The notes: a model not told the origin generated them from the letters alone. A stretch of DNA of 64,000 bases from Muribaculaceae bacterium (GCA_016292745.1 JAEDFO010000005.1:1-64000), one strand, 5' to 3'. Shown: positions 44,095-53,911, numbered from the stretch's first letter. A program made the numbers and translations.

Positions 44095-45860
44095 TGTTCA
44101 TCGGAATTAATGGTGAGATAATACCAATATGTGTCGCCGTAGCGATCGTAGAACAGTTCATCAAACTTTGAATCCACCTGATTCACCTCGACAAAGAGCG
44201 ATACACTGCGGAACTGGTTGATTGTGGACTCCGACACGCCGTGCGATAGGCAGAATCCGAAATCAAATCTGTTTGCCGCCACGATGGCTTGCTGCAACTG
44301 CGGCGACAGCGACGGAAGCACCTCGGTGCCGTAATATTTCTCGACAATTCGGGTGAAATTGGCCGAATCCTTGGTGAGCATATAGAAAGCTGTCAGATAA
44401 TCGATTGGCAGCCTGTTTGTCGGATTGTTCTGTGCCAGACGTTCAAGAATTCCTGTAATGTCTAAAGCCTCGGCATAATTACCGTTACCTCGATATGCGC
44501 GTCGGTGCACTCCAAGGTCGGCATCAGCCTCCACGGCACTGTCGTTGTCGAGCAGGCGACGGCGCTCATGCGCCCAATCGCTATACATCAGGGTGTGTTC
44601 CAGAATATATATGTATTTCTCTGCCACACGATACTCGCCGCAAATGATGTTGGTGTCGACAAGCCGCTTTAGCAACTGGGCGCTTCCACCGGCTGTCGAT
44701 GCCACTGTGCCTTCAAAAGCGAGTTTCTGTGTCCACACGATGTCGCCTATGCGATAGTATATCTCACTGAGATACATTGCTGCCGAAAGGCTGTTGTCCC
44801 ACGGTGCAATCAGCGCATGCACTCCAGGTTGATGATAGGCAAAGAGATTTGAATGAAGCTTTCCCTTCTCGGCCAAGGCTATATGCAGCACGTTGTAGTC
44901 CTCGATGGTATGCTGGTCCGACTTCTCGAAATCGTAGATAATAGCATCCCAAAGTCCATTGGTCAGCCGATGATAGTTTTTTGCCGAACTGCGCATGGCT
45001 CTGTCGGCATCGTCGGTGGCTTCAAGGCCGATAAATACGCCCACGCCCAAGACCACAACCAGCATAGCCATAAGCGTCTTCAACTTTGCGTGACCATCGG
45101 GCAACTTTGCCGAGCCCAAAGCCAACAGCAAAGACAACACTATGGCGCAATATGGGAACAGTAGTTTCATTGGACCAACCATCGAATCGTAATACATGTC
45201 GGCACTCAATGCTGTGCGCCATTCGGCCAGCATACCGCTCGACACGCACCATACTGCCATTCCTGACACTGCCAGCATGGGCAGAAACATAAGATACCAC
45301 ATAGGACGACGGCGAATTAGTTCCACAGCCAGCTGGAGTAACACCCCGGCCATTGCCACCGGACCAATCAACATATACAAATCGGGCCACACTACAATGG
45401 CAACGGCAAACCTGACATATGGATTCCGTACCGCCTCAATAACACACAAAGCGCAAAGCGCTACCGCCAGGGCCACCGTTCCGGCCATCGAATAGTTGAA
45501 ATCGTGATGCAGATACAGCAAGCCACACACCGGCAACAGCGCAAAACTTGCCGACAGCAGCACATTGCCCGGCTTCACAATGCTCTTGAGAACCTGTTGA
45601 AACAGCACTCCCACCAACGTAAGCAATGCAGCAACAATGGCTGCTCCAATCCATGGCAGGCAGAAGAATTGGGTAAGGAACCGCGACACATACACTGCCA
45701 TCCCCGATGGCTGCTTAATCACCTCCGATGCATAATCGGAAGTGAACAAAAACAGCTGCATCTGCTCAAGATAAGTTAATGAATCACAGCACTCCATCTG
45801 CAAATACAACAGAATAGCCGCAAATACAACAAACCAGAATATTTTGCCCGAATGTTTCAT
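44091..45860 (-). CDS. DUF6057-like polytopic membrane protein
   Basis: 589 residues. The N-terminal half (~1-280) has about nine or ten membrane helices; the C-terminal half is soluble and helical, with TPR-like pairs (LKRLVDTNIICGEYRVAEKYIYIL and what follows). I assign it to DUF6057 from memory of its layout and its usual partner, a beta-propeller protein, which follows here with a 4-nt overlap. Function unknown. ATG 45860 begins with a basic residue and the first helix, a normal membrane-protein start. Confidence 0.8.
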   Translation of the reverse strand: MKHSGKIFWFVVFAAILLYLQMECCDSLTYLEQMQLFLFTSDYASEVIKQPSGMAVYVSRFLTQFFCLPWIGAAIVAALLTLVGVLFQQVLKSIVKPGNVLLSASFALLPVCGLLYLHHDFNYSMAGTVALAVALCALCVIEAVRNPYVRFAVAIVVWPDLYMLIGPVAMAGVLLQLAVELIRRRPMWYLMFLPMLAVSGMAVWCVSSGMLAEWRTALSADMYYDSMVGPMKLLFPYCAIVLSLLLALGSAKLPDGHAKLKTLMAMLVVVLGVGVFIGLEATDDADRAMRSSAKNYHRLTNGLWDAIIYDFEKSDQHTIEDYNVLHIALAEKGKLHSNLFAYHQPGVHALIAPWDNSLSAAMYLSEIYYRIGDIVWTQKLAFEGTVASTAGGSAQLLKRLVDTNIICGEYRVAEKYIYILEHTLMYSDWAHERRRLLDNDSAVEADADLGVHRRAYRGNGNYAEALDITGILERLAQNNPTNRLPIDYLTAFYMLTKDSANFTRIVEKYYGTEVLPSLSPQLQQAIVAANRFDFGFCLSHGVSESTINQFRSVSLFVEVNQVDSKFDELFYDRYGDTYWYYLTINSDEQ

Positions 45861-46000
45861 ACAAAAATTTAAATAATCAACGATTTCATCTCAGCCACAA
45901 CTACTTACGCTGCAATTTCACGCATCAGCAAAGCACCGCAGCAAAAAATCGAGCATAAAATTAATTATAAAAACAGTGAAATCAATTATTTTAGACAATA

Positions 46001-46039
46001 AAAAAATCCCAAATTGCTGAACGATAGCAATTTGGGATT
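46001..46039 (-). terminator. terminator of tRNA-Arg
   Basis: Minus strand AATCCCAAATTGCT pairs perfectly with AGCAATTTGGGATT (14 bp, 7-nt loop), followed by a run of T. It begins 6 nt after the tRNA 3' end. Confidence 0.85.
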
Positions 46040-46044
46040 CAAAG

Positions 46045-46118
46045 TGACTCCGACAGGATTCAAACCTGTAACCTTCTGATCCGTAGTCAGATGCTCTATT
46101 CAATTGAGCTACGGAGCC
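46045..46118 (-). tRNA. tRNA-Arg (anticodon ACG)
   Basis: A 74-nt cloverleaf on the minus strand: acceptor GGCTCCG/CGGAGTC with one G-U pair, D arm TAGCTCAATTGAATAGAGCA, anticodon stem TCTGA/TCAGA around loop CTACGGA (anticodon ACG, read as ICG after deamination), T arm with GGTTTGAATCC, discriminator A. CCA is not encoded. A consensus promoter stands upstream at 46131-46161 and a strong terminator follows. Confidence 0.97.
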
Positions 46119-46130
46119 GTTTTGCGACTG

Positions 46131-46161
46131 CAAAGTTAGTGAGAATATTTATAACACCAAA
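46131..46161 (-). promoter_or_regulatory. tRNA-Arg promoter
   Basis: Minus strand TTTG (46161-46158), 19-nt spacer, TAACTTTG (46138-46131), exact boxes, ending 13 nt before the mature tRNA 5' end. Confidence 0.75.
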
Positions 46162-46230
46162 CTTTTTCACCACTTTTTTCAAAAAACTTTTTAATACCCG
46201 TGTAAACATTATAAAACGCCAAAATGACAA

Positions 46231-46293
46231 GTGCAGAAGGCCGGACAGAGACTGTTGTTTGCTGGCGACAATTACAATCCGGACTCTCTGCAC
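46231..46293. repeat. imperfect inverted repeat downstream of the Omp28-like gene
   Basis: GTGCAGA-3 nt-CCGGA (46231-46245) and TCCGG-4 nt-TCTGCAC (46278-46293) face each other across a 32-nt loop, 62-124 nt past the stop at 46355. It may end that transcript; no T-tract is obvious. Confidence 0.35.
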
Positions 46294-46354
46294 AATGCCG
46301 GACGTGGTTTATAACAATGTATCAGAAAAAGGTTGCCGCCACATAAACTACTAT

Positions 46355-48271
46355 TTATCTAAACAGTTGTTTACTTGTTCTACGACTACCATCATTATAG
46401 ACAACAGTCTTTATATAATATCTATTGGGACACGGGGATATTATTCTCCGTCCCATCAAATCGGTATAATACACCGAAACCGGCAGGCTAATTGTTGTTT
46501 CCAAGCCCGCTCCATCTACAATGTAATCAGAGCCATCAAACTTGTCGGCCGACAATATCACACCGCTATCAACATCAATCAGCAAAGCGACTACCGCCGA
46601 TTTTCTCCACAGGTAATCTCCATCGCCCAACAATTCCGGCATCCGAAACTTATAGGTTGAATGGGCGGCAACAGCCTCGACATAGGCCGTGGGAAGTATT
46701 TGCGAATCGCCTTGCATATCCGGGAAAATGCCGCGTGCAACATGGTCGAACACAAACGGAGTGATTGTACTGGCTTCACTACTGAAACGCATGAAATATG
46801 GCCACCAATCTACTCCAACATCTTGCTTTGTACATCCGGAATAACCATTTTGCTGATACAGTCCCTCGAAATCGTCCTGCAACACCACAAATGCAATCGA
46901 CAAGTTGGTTTCGGAATCAGTATAGCAACATTCTGTCGCAAAATCCACTGTCACTTCACTGGTTTCAGAGTCGTACTCTACTCTGTTTATCTCCACCTTA
47001 TGGGTAATGTTATTCGTCATTATTGACTGGAGAATTTTTTCATTTATTGGATTATCCACTTTGGTGCGATTAAACCAAGCATTTGGGAATGAACTGATAC
47101 CTGATGCCTTGCGGAACGACAAATCGAAATCGTCAACAGTCATCTCATCGTTATTATGAATTGCAATACCTATGAAACGCTTACCCCATTGGTCGTCATA
47201 TTTTTCGAATGCGGCAATTCCCCTTACACACGACGGACACCAAGCCCCGGTAGCCTCTTCCATTACACACACCGACGGATACCCCTCACGGCAAATGATT
47301 TGGAACCGCTGCGTATAGCTTTGCGCCTGCTCATCGCCCAGCGTTAATTCTATATCATAATGGATATCTGATCTATAGTCTAATTGGAAAGCATCGCTGA
47401 ACGAGATATCAACCGAATAGTCGAGTGCATCGCCTTCAGGAATAATCCTATTAAGCGACTGCTCACCTTCGTCGGTACGAAGCGTACATGTCAGCGACTC
47501 GCATTTCTCTGGATAATGCAGGTTAATGGAAAGGTCAGCGCTATGTGCTCCCGTAGTCATCGTGAAGGATGGAGTATGATTGACAAGAGCAACTTCGTAT
47601 TCACTGATACAGAAATTAGTAAATCCAACGAGTTGTGAACCTACCCCGGTGCAGACAAAGGCAAGCCTTATGGCATCCATATCACGAATAGTCTCTATTG
47701 GCAAAGAAACGTATACACGTTCTCTGACAACCTGCTTAGCGCTCCCCTTAAACGAACCGGTATACAACAATCCATTACCGAAATCAGAAGGCTGCGATGC
47801 ATCGGACGATGACAAATACACCGAAACCGGAGCTGGCTTGTTCGACCCATACAGCACCACATCGAAACTCAGCAGCATACTTTTACCCACATTGCCGAGG
47901 TCGATAACCGGAGTTATCAGCCATTCATCTACATTTCCGCCTTCTTTGGTTGATGTATTACAATATGGAATGTAATTTCCATTATTTTCCAAGTCGAGCA
48001 TCACGTAAGGATGCGAGTTGTCAGGAAACAATTCACTGATGCGCATCAAGCGATTCTCTGATGTTACGGGAACACTTCCGGCATAGCTGTCAACAGCCGT
48101 TTTTCCTGAACCTGAAGCACTCCATCCTATCGGAAGGGCTCCATCCGAAGAATTATAGCCGGAGAAATCCTCAAGGAAACAGCAGTCGCCCACTGTTAAA
48201 GCCAACGAATAGTTAGTGAACAGCGCACACACCATCACCAACAACAGGATACGGTTTATGATTGTCTTCAT
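46355..48271 (-). CDS. secreted Omp28-like protein with a thioredoxin-type CPSC motif
   Basis: 638 residues from ATG 48271, which opens onto a signal peptide (MKTIINRILLLVMVCALFTNYS). Residues ~30-220 form a choice-of-anchor J unit (DEWLITPVIDLG). Around 335-360 stands ATGAWCPSCVRG, the Omp28-family thioredoxin-like motif with cysteines at 345 and 348, followed by a domain to ~560. The C-terminal ~45 residues (YYTDLMGRRI ... YNDGSRRTSKQLF) look like a secretion sorting tail. A terminator upstream separates it from the next gene. Likely surface exposed; redox activity is possible but unproven. Confidence 0.82.
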   Translation of the reverse strand: MKTIINRILLLVMVCALFTNYSLALTVGDCCFLEDFSGYNSSDGALPIGWSASGSGKTAVDSYAGSVPVTSENRLMRISELFPDNSHPYVMLDLENNGNYIPYCNTSTKEGGNVDEWLITPVIDLGNVGKSMLLSFDVVLYGSNKPAPVSVYLSSSDASQPSDFGNGLLYTGSFKGSAKQVVRERVYVSLPIETIRDMDAIRLAFVCTGVGSQLVGFTNFCISEYEVALVNHTPSFTMTTGAHSADLSINLHYPEKCESLTCTLRTDEGEQSLNRIIPEGDALDYSVDISFSDAFQLDYRSDIHYDIELTLGDEQAQSYTQRFQIICREGYPSVCVMEEATGAWCPSCVRGIAAFEKYDDQWGKRFIGIAIHNNDEMTVDDFDLSFRKASGISSFPNAWFNRTKVDNPINEKILQSIMTNNITHKVEINRVEYDSETSEVTVDFATECCYTDSETNLSIAFVVLQDDFEGLYQQNGYSGCTKQDVGVDWWPYFMRFSSEASTITPFVFDHVARGIFPDMQGDSQILPTAYVEAVAAHSTYKFRMPELLGDGDYLWRKSAVVALLIDVDSGVILSADKFDGSDYIVDGAGLETTISLPVSVYYTDLMGRRIISPCPNRYYIKTVVYNDGSRRTSKQLFR

Positions 48272-48283
48272 ATGTATCAAAAT

Positions 48284-48330
48284 AGAAAAATAACAGTGGG
48301 GCTATTTATCGGGTCAATTAGCCCCACTGT
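48284..48330 (-). terminator. terminator of the 817-residue anchor-J gene
   Basis: ACAGTGGGGCTA (48293-48304) and TAGCCCCACTGT (48319-48330) form a perfect 12-bp stem with a 14-nt loop; on the minus strand it is followed by TTATTTTTC. It lies 30 nt past the stop at 48360. Confidence 0.8.
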
Positions 48331-48359
48331 CTCCATTTATTATAACCAAACGCTTGTGA

Positions 48360-50813
48360 CTATTTCACAATATTTTTTTCGCACACGCCATCAGAATATC
48401 TGATAATTTGCACACCTTTATAAGATTTGTCAACCGGCAAACCTTCAACGCTGTATCGGCCAACGATATACCGACCAGCAGCATCAACTTTCGACACACC
48501 AGAGACTTCGGCCGGGGTGCCTACAATCATCTTATCGGAAGGCGACGAATAATACAGTTTGCCCTCGTAATCGCGATATGCAGTTACTGTATAAGCATAT
48601 CCATTTGACGATGTATCGTCTGCTTCAACATTCACAGTGTTGATGTCGGCGTCGACATCATACGATTTGACGAATGTGAGAATATGCTCGTTCTGCTTGA
48701 CATCACGACACACCTTTATCTCATCGAAAAGAATCACATTTCGGTCAACCGATTCGAATCTGATTCTCTCATACTTCGATGGGTCGACATCAACCTCAAC
48801 CCATGCATCGAGATGTACCATTTCTTTTCCGTTTGGTATGCCTACATACCACGCTCCTTTCGAAGTGGTAACCTTCACTGCATCACCATACATGCCATAA
48901 GCTGAAAGATGGATGCGCACTTTTGTCTTATCACCCAAATCGAGAACTGGAGTTTGCAGGTAGCTCAAGCCAGCTGATGTACCAACCATGCCGTTAACAT
49001 ATGCATTGTATTTGCCAGTCCATCCTGCAATGTCGCAATAATCGTCGATACCACCTTCCGGATTGCCAATTTCATCGTAATAGCGTGGGTCCTTAATTGC
49101 CCCACCGGCCTTGCTGAAACCTTCAGTAAATACTGGGTAATCTGCGACATCGTTGGTTACCTTAGTTACTGCAAAATGGTCAACTCTATATCCAGAAGCC
49201 TTGACTACAGGATCCCACAATGCATCGTAGTCATTATTGTTAACAGCCGACGGCTGTTCAACGACCGGACGGAATACGCCGCGCACCTCTTGTTTTGATG
49301 CTTCACTGTTTTGATAAAGATAGTGCGACTTCAATTCGTAATAATAGTCATCGTCTTTACTCAAGCCGTGATAAGGATACTTGTCGTCGTTATTATTGAA
49401 CAGCAAGTCGAAATGAGTGTCCTCGTAAATCAATGTATAGTCGTATCCCTCATAATCGGTAATAAGCTGATATTCAAATGGAGGCGGCAACTGAATTGAG
49501 AAATTGTCGAGTGCCACCCAGGCTTCAGGCACACTGCAATCGGTGATATATATGCGTACCTTTGAATACTTATCAGCAAATGTTGACCAATAATACTCAC
49601 AGCTCTCTTGCATATCGACGTAATCGGGCATACCATAATCAGGATTATCATAGGCATGGAAAACATTCATATAGAACAAACACAACGGTATCCACTTTTC
49701 ACCGTTAAACCCTTCAATGCGTATGCCACCATCCCAATCATCGTAAGCTATATCATCGGACGGGTAAATGCTACGCATCCAGAACTGCATACTATGATAC
49801 TTCGTACCATTATTGTATACAGTCAACGTATCTCCCTGGCATAATGACAAGCCACGAGTACCGTCGGCACCATATCCGTCAACAGCATAACGACCGCTGC
49901 TATAAGCAAAATCCCATTTTTCAGGCAGTTGTGAATCATCTTCCGACACAGTCTCAAAATCTTCAAATACATCGAGATCTTCATCGGAAAGTTGCACTTT
50001 CCTGTAGAGATACAGATAATAGTTATATGCTCTGCGCACCTGATTCCAATTCAGTGTTATGCTTTCGCTGTTGAAAATGGCATCGCGAAGCACCGGTTTT
50101 GCTATAAAAGTAGGCGAGGTAGTAATCTTGATGTCATCGATAAGCACACACCCGTCGCCCATCATCTCAAACTGGATAAAGCCGTCGGGATTTGCTGAAT
50201 AGTTCTTCAGATTAACAGTTATCTCAGTCCAATTAACATCAGAGAGATACAGGTTTATCGATGCATCGTCGCACTGCGCTGCCGACGGAGCCATTATGTC
50301 GCCATAGTTTGCCGATACATTCAGATAGCATCTGTTGTCTTTTCGTTGCAACGGTTTTGCTCGGAATGTAACAGTAAGGTCGCCTGAATAGTCACCGATA
50401 GGAGTGTTCAGATATGCGCTGCCGGTTACATGCGGGCCCTCGAGAGCAAGACATCCACCTGCCGAATATACAAAGCTGCCACTCCACGAGCCGTTGGCTG
50501 TTTTCGAACTGTCAATCCACATTCCCACGCTATAGTCGGTTGTACTTGCTATAGGACGTGAAAAATCGGGAGCATCCTCGCTTCCAGTAGTGAATTTATC
50601 GAAATTTTCATCAATAAGCACATAGTTCAGAATCGGTTCTGACGATTTGGCTTGTTGTGGTTCATTAAGCATCTCTACACCCTGACTCTGATACAATGCC
50701 AAATAATCAGTTTGTTGTTCCACACGGGGTAGACTCTTGAATTTATCAACCGATGCATTTGCTACAACACCAGTCAAAATTAAAGCTATAAATATTAACA
50801 GTCCCTTTTTCAT
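48360..50813 (-). CDS. large secreted choice-of-anchor J protein
   Basis: 817 residues. A signal peptide (MKKGLLIFIALILTGVVANA) is followed by three jelly-roll, anchor-J-like units at ~70-245, 285-450 and 580-715, separated by fibronectin-like strands (LRDAIFNSESITLNWNQVRRAYNYYLYL). The last ~45 residues (RYIVGRYSVEGLPVD ... GVQIIRYSDGVCEKNIVK) form a conserved Bacteroidales-type C-terminal tail. No catalytic residues recognised. It follows the 331-residue gene by 22 nt, so the two are co-transcribed. More AT-rich than the housekeeping genes nearby. Confidence 0.8.
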   Translation of the reverse strand: MKKGLLIFIALILTGVVANASVDKFKSLPRVEQQTDYLALYQSQGVEMLNEPQQAKSSEPILNYVLIDENFDKFTTGSEDAPDFSRPIASTTDYSVGMWIDSSKTANGSWSGSFVYSAGGCLALEGPHVTGSAYLNTPIGDYSGDLTVTFRAKPLQRKDNRCYLNVSANYGDIMAPSAAQCDDASINLYLSDVNWTEITVNLKNYSANPDGFIQFEMMGDGCVLIDDIKITTSPTFIAKPVLRDAIFNSESITLNWNQVRRAYNYYLYLYRKVQLSDEDLDVFEDFETVSEDDSQLPEKWDFAYSSGRYAVDGYGADGTRGLSLCQGDTLTVYNNGTKYHSMQFWMRSIYPSDDIAYDDWDGGIRIEGFNGEKWIPLCLFYMNVFHAYDNPDYGMPDYVDMQESCEYYWSTFADKYSKVRIYITDCSVPEAWVALDNFSIQLPPPFEYQLITDYEGYDYTLIYEDTHFDLLFNNNDDKYPYHGLSKDDDYYYELKSHYLYQNSEASKQEVRGVFRPVVEQPSAVNNNDYDALWDPVVKASGYRVDHFAVTKVTNDVADYPVFTEGFSKAGGAIKDPRYYDEIGNPEGGIDDYCDIAGWTGKYNAYVNGMVGTSAGLSYLQTPVLDLGDKTKVRIHLSAYGMYGDAVKVTTSKGAWYVGIPNGKEMVHLDAWVEVDVDPSKYERIRFESVDRNVILFDEIKVCRDVKQNEHILTFVKSYDVDADINTVNVEADDTSSNGYAYTVTAYRDYEGKLYYSSPSDKMIVGTPAEVSGVSKVDAAGRYIVGRYSVEGLPVDKSYKGVQIIRYSDGVCEKNIVK

Positions 50814-50835
50814 TGCAATTGTATTATAATGTCAA

Positions 50836-51831
50836 TTAACGAGTTACAGCCACTTTACATACTGTATTACCTACCTTCACCAAATAAATGCCCCGGTTGA
50901 GACCATCAAAGGTAACTTGCGGTGCATTGGCGATTACACTATCCAATAACACGCCGGATATAGTGAAGAGCGAAACCGATGTGTTATAGGCGGCTCCACT
51001 GACAACAACACAATCGGCAACAGCATACACATCTGCACCATTGGCAACTATACCATCTACCGAGGTGTTTTCTTCAATGGCGTATTCCACGCTAATTATA
51101 TCGTTGGCATGTCCTTTAGAGTTATCCTGATTCCAATCAGAATCGCCTATAACACCTTTTTCAATTACAAACTTATAGTTTCCCTTATTCTTTATGATAT
51201 TGCTTAAAGCCACTTCCACCACATTATTCGATGCTTTGGTAACTACACCATTTGCCACGACCATGTCGAGCTGATTGTACAAGCGACCGCGAACATGGTG
51301 CTCTTCAGTTTCCTCGGTAACAAAGATTTCATCATCGTAGATGAGAGAAATCTTTGAGAGGGGTTCATTAATACGCCCCGGTACGGGTGTGATAGAATTG
51401 TAAGCCAAATCATACTTAACCAAATCATCGGGAGGAGTAATTTCATTCTCTACCACATAAACCAATTGTATTTCGGGAAGATATTCGAAATTTTCATCCC
51501 AAATATATTCTTTTGGGATAATAATCTCATATGTTCCGGGCAAATTGAGTTCAGGTTCAATGGTAATGTTTATTTCTCTTGCACGGTCCTGCAGATGCAC
51601 AATAGCCTGATATGTCAACGGGGCGTTATTGATAGGCAAGGCATATGGTTCGGGCTGCCATTCGCCCAATGGTGCATCTAATTTGAGTGTTATCGACGTC
51701 AGAGATTCCACAGCCGAACGATTGGCAGGAATAATCTCTGCAACACCAAACGCATACATCGCTGGCATTGAAAACACAGCAATGACAGCTGTTACTGCTT
51801 GTTTAAACACAGAAGATAAAGATTGTCTCAT
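50836..51831 (-). CDS. secreted beta-sandwich protein with sorting-like C-terminus
   Basis: 331 residues. An unusually long signal peptide (cleavage near MYAFG) is followed by two beta-sandwich units with an Ig/BIG-like feel (EIIPANRSAVESLTSITLKL; YNSITPVPGRINEPLSKISLIY) and an extended tail (VSLFTISGVLLD ... GLNRGIYLVKV ... KVAVTR) closely like that of the anchor-J protein ending at 16215. I recognise no enzyme motif. First of the secreted genes downstream of the TPR/AraC regulator (106 nt away) and only 22 nt before the 817-residue gene. Confidence 0.75.
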   Translation of the reverse strand: MRQSLSSVFKQAVTAVIAVFSMPAMYAFGVAEIIPANRSAVESLTSITLKLDAPLGEWQPEPYALPINNAPLTYQAIVHLQDRAREINITIEPELNLPGTYEIIIPKEYIWDENFEYLPEIQLVYVVENEITPPDDLVKYDLAYNSITPVPGRINEPLSKISLIYDDEIFVTEETEEHHVRGRLYNQLDMVVANGVVTKASNNVVEVALSNIIKNKGNYKFVIEKGVIGDSDWNQDNSKGHANDIISVEYAIEENTSVDGIVANGADVYAVADCVVVSGAAYNTSVSLFTISGVLLDSVIANAPQVTFDGLNRGIYLVKVGNTVCKVAVTR

Positions 51832-51862
51832 AAAAAACAGTTTAGTTTACGGTTATTATCCG

Positions 51863-51870
51863 CAAAACTA
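51863..51870 (-). promoter_or_regulatory. possible -7 box for the secreted-protein operon
   Basis: Minus strand TAGTTTTG, exact -7 match, 32 nt before the ATG at 51831 and downstream of the regulator's stop; no -33 box at the usual distance, as might be expected for an activator-dependent promoter. Confidence 0.4.
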
Positions 51871-51937
51871 ATTATCGACAAGTTATCTTCGTTTTCTTAT
51901 AAAGGCGACGGTGTTCGTTTAGGTTAAAAGAACATGT

Positions 51938-53689
51938 TTATTCTGCAGTGTCATCGTTAAGAATGTGAGTTTTCCTTGCTTCCTGCATATATTGTGCGGG
52001 AGTCATGCCAACGATTCGCTTAAAGTTAGTTGAGAAATTACTCCGCGATTTGAAGCCTGTCTGTAGGCTGATTCCTTCCACCGACCAAGTATAAGCCTTG
52101 TCGCTATTCATTATCCGGCAGGCTTCCCTGATACGGTATTTGCACAATAAGTTATAGAAGTTCGAACCAGTCATCTCACCAATGAGTTGAGACAGATGTA
52201 CCAGTTGTATGCCTCCGGCAAGTTCGGCAAGGCGCGATGCCGAAAAATTCTGAGAGTAGATTTCGGGTGAGGTTGCCATGACATGAAGCACTTGCTCCCA
52301 AAGCTCTTTCTTTAAAGTATCATCCAATACAGAATCCTTGTATTTGCGATCAGCTAACACACCAGACTGTGGGTCGTCGGTTCGTAGACGGACAATATTA
52401 TCATTTCTATCACACAACTGCGATTTCAGCAATTGCTCTTGTTCTTCCTCCCGCTTTAGGATTTCCTGATACGATTTATACAGGTGGGCATTCTTGTTCT
52501 GCAGCAATTTGCGCGAATAGGCCAGCGAAGCAATAAGCAAAACAAGCAGAACTATTACCACAACCATCCACACTATGGTTTTTTGTCGAATCCGGTCCTT
52601 TACCTCGAGTTCCTTTACCATCTCGTTCACCTTGCTGAGCTCGTTTTTGAACTTCATCTTTTTCACCTTACCCATTTGATAATCATTAATGATTGAATCC
52701 TTGTAAATGAGGTATTGGCAATGTCGCAAGTCGGCCTCCTTGATATTTCCTTTTTGTCGATATATGTTTTCCTGCTCACGCTGCAAAAGCATTATGGCAT
52801 CTTTTTCGCTATGTAATTGAGCCAATGCAAGAGCTTCATTGCAAATGCTGAGAGCTGCCTCGAGATTTCCACGCTTCGCTTCACAACGGCACTCGAAGAA
52901 GTAACTGTTAATCAAATGACGATTTTGCGATTCTTTGCTGTCGATGCCCATTCTCATGGCACGAGCATCGGCAATAGCCCGTTCAATATTTCCGCTACTG
53001 TATGCAATAATACCATCAAGGTGATTAATTGTGAATTGCTTCAGCTGCACGCTGTCGGGAATTTCAATTTGTTGGAATTTATCGATGATATCAGACACCG
53101 AATCGATGCAATCGTGATAAAAGACTATACAAAGCAAATTCTCGAGAATCATCAATGTAAAGCCAAAATTCTCAGATTCAATAGAATGGGAAAAGGCCTT
53201 TTTGTACAGTCCAAGCGACTCGTCAATCTCAAAAGGCTCGTAAAGACGGTCGTTGTTATATATAAGATTGGCCAAATTAAGTTCTACCAAAGGCATCAGT
53301 TGCTTAAATCCATATTCATTACATAATTCGTCAGCCTTATCCAATGCTGAATATGCCTCCTTATAATCGTAATAATAATATGAATAGAGAAAGCCCAAAT
53401 CGTTCAGCGATTTAGCCTTCAAATGAATATCCTCACGTTTAGATGTCTCCCGTTCCGAAAGAATGGTCAGTACTAAAAGGGCACTGTCGAGTGTTGCTTC
53501 GTCATGAAGCCAATTTGTCCCCAATTCATGCAAACGGGCCGAAGGCATGGAATAGTATTTTCTGAAAGTATTCTGGCCAAGACTGCTTTTAACCGTATTT
53601 ACGAAAGATGAGGAACAGACCAGCACGACAACAACAAGGGCTATCACCCTATGAAAAGTCTGGTTGCTTGAAAAAAGTCTAATCCTCAT
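51938..53689 (-). CDS. membrane-spanning TPR sensor with AraC-type DNA-binding domain
   Basis: 583 residues from ATG 53689; the frame extends 18 residues upstream without sense. Layout: N-terminal membrane/signal segment (~15-30), TPR-like helical region (~62-327, LNDLGFLYSYYYYDYKEAYSAL), second membrane helix (~372-391, IVWMVVVIVLLVLLIASLAY), a coiled-coil linker, then an AraC HTH (~477-574, with GISLQTGFKSRSNFSTNFKRIVGMTPAQYM). So the TPR part should face the periplasm and the HTH the cytoplasm, making a one-protein signalling device. It is directly upstream of the secreted-protein genes and probably controls them. Confidence 0.88.
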   Translation of the reverse strand: MRIRLFSSNQTFHRVIALVVVVLVCSSSFVNTVKSSLGQNTFRKYYSMPSARLHELGTNWLHDEATLDSALLVLTILSERETSKREDIHLKAKSLNDLGFLYSYYYYDYKEAYSALDKADELCNEYGFKQLMPLVELNLANLIYNNDRLYEPFEIDESLGLYKKAFSHSIESENFGFTLMILENLLCIVFYHDCIDSVSDIIDKFQQIEIPDSVQLKQFTINHLDGIIAYSSGNIERAIADARAMRMGIDSKESQNRHLINSYFFECRCEAKRGNLEAALSICNEALALAQLHSEKDAIMLLQREQENIYRQKGNIKEADLRHCQYLIYKDSIINDYQMGKVKKMKFKNELSKVNEMVKELEVKDRIRQKTIVWMVVVIVLLVLLIASLAYSRKLLQNKNAHLYKSYQEILKREEEQEQLLKSQLCDRNDNIVRLRTDDPQSGVLADRKYKDSVLDDTLKKELWEQVLHVMATSPEIYSQNFSASRLAELAGGIQLVHLSQLIGEMTGSNFYNLLCKYRIREACRIMNSDKAYTWSVEGISLQTGFKSRSNFSTNFKRIVGMTPAQYMQEARKTHILNDDTAE

Positions 53690-53911
53690 AAAGCCATTCG
53701 GTTTTGATTCATCAAATAAAGCACAATAAGTGAAAACACACACAAAGATACAACAGTTATTACTAAAACGGCAAATTTTTCCAATGCAAACAATGTGGCG
53801 GAGTTTGGTGTTTGATTGGTGTTATTTGACAGAAATTTTGTATCTTTACACTCGAGGCTTCGCCGCCATATTATTTTGATTGAGTGTAAACATAACCTTT
53901 GGATATTGAAT

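Noticed and set aside
46045..46118. tRNA-Arg as an integration site for the neighbouring block
   Set aside because: No integrase gene, no repeated tRNA 3' end seen, and the block lies on the tRNA's 5' side.
45918..46133. 71-residue minus-strand frame containing SVAQLNRASDYGSEGYRFESC
   Set aside because: It is the translation of the tRNA-Arg gene, a well-known false protein; the cloverleaf, promoter and terminator explain the region.
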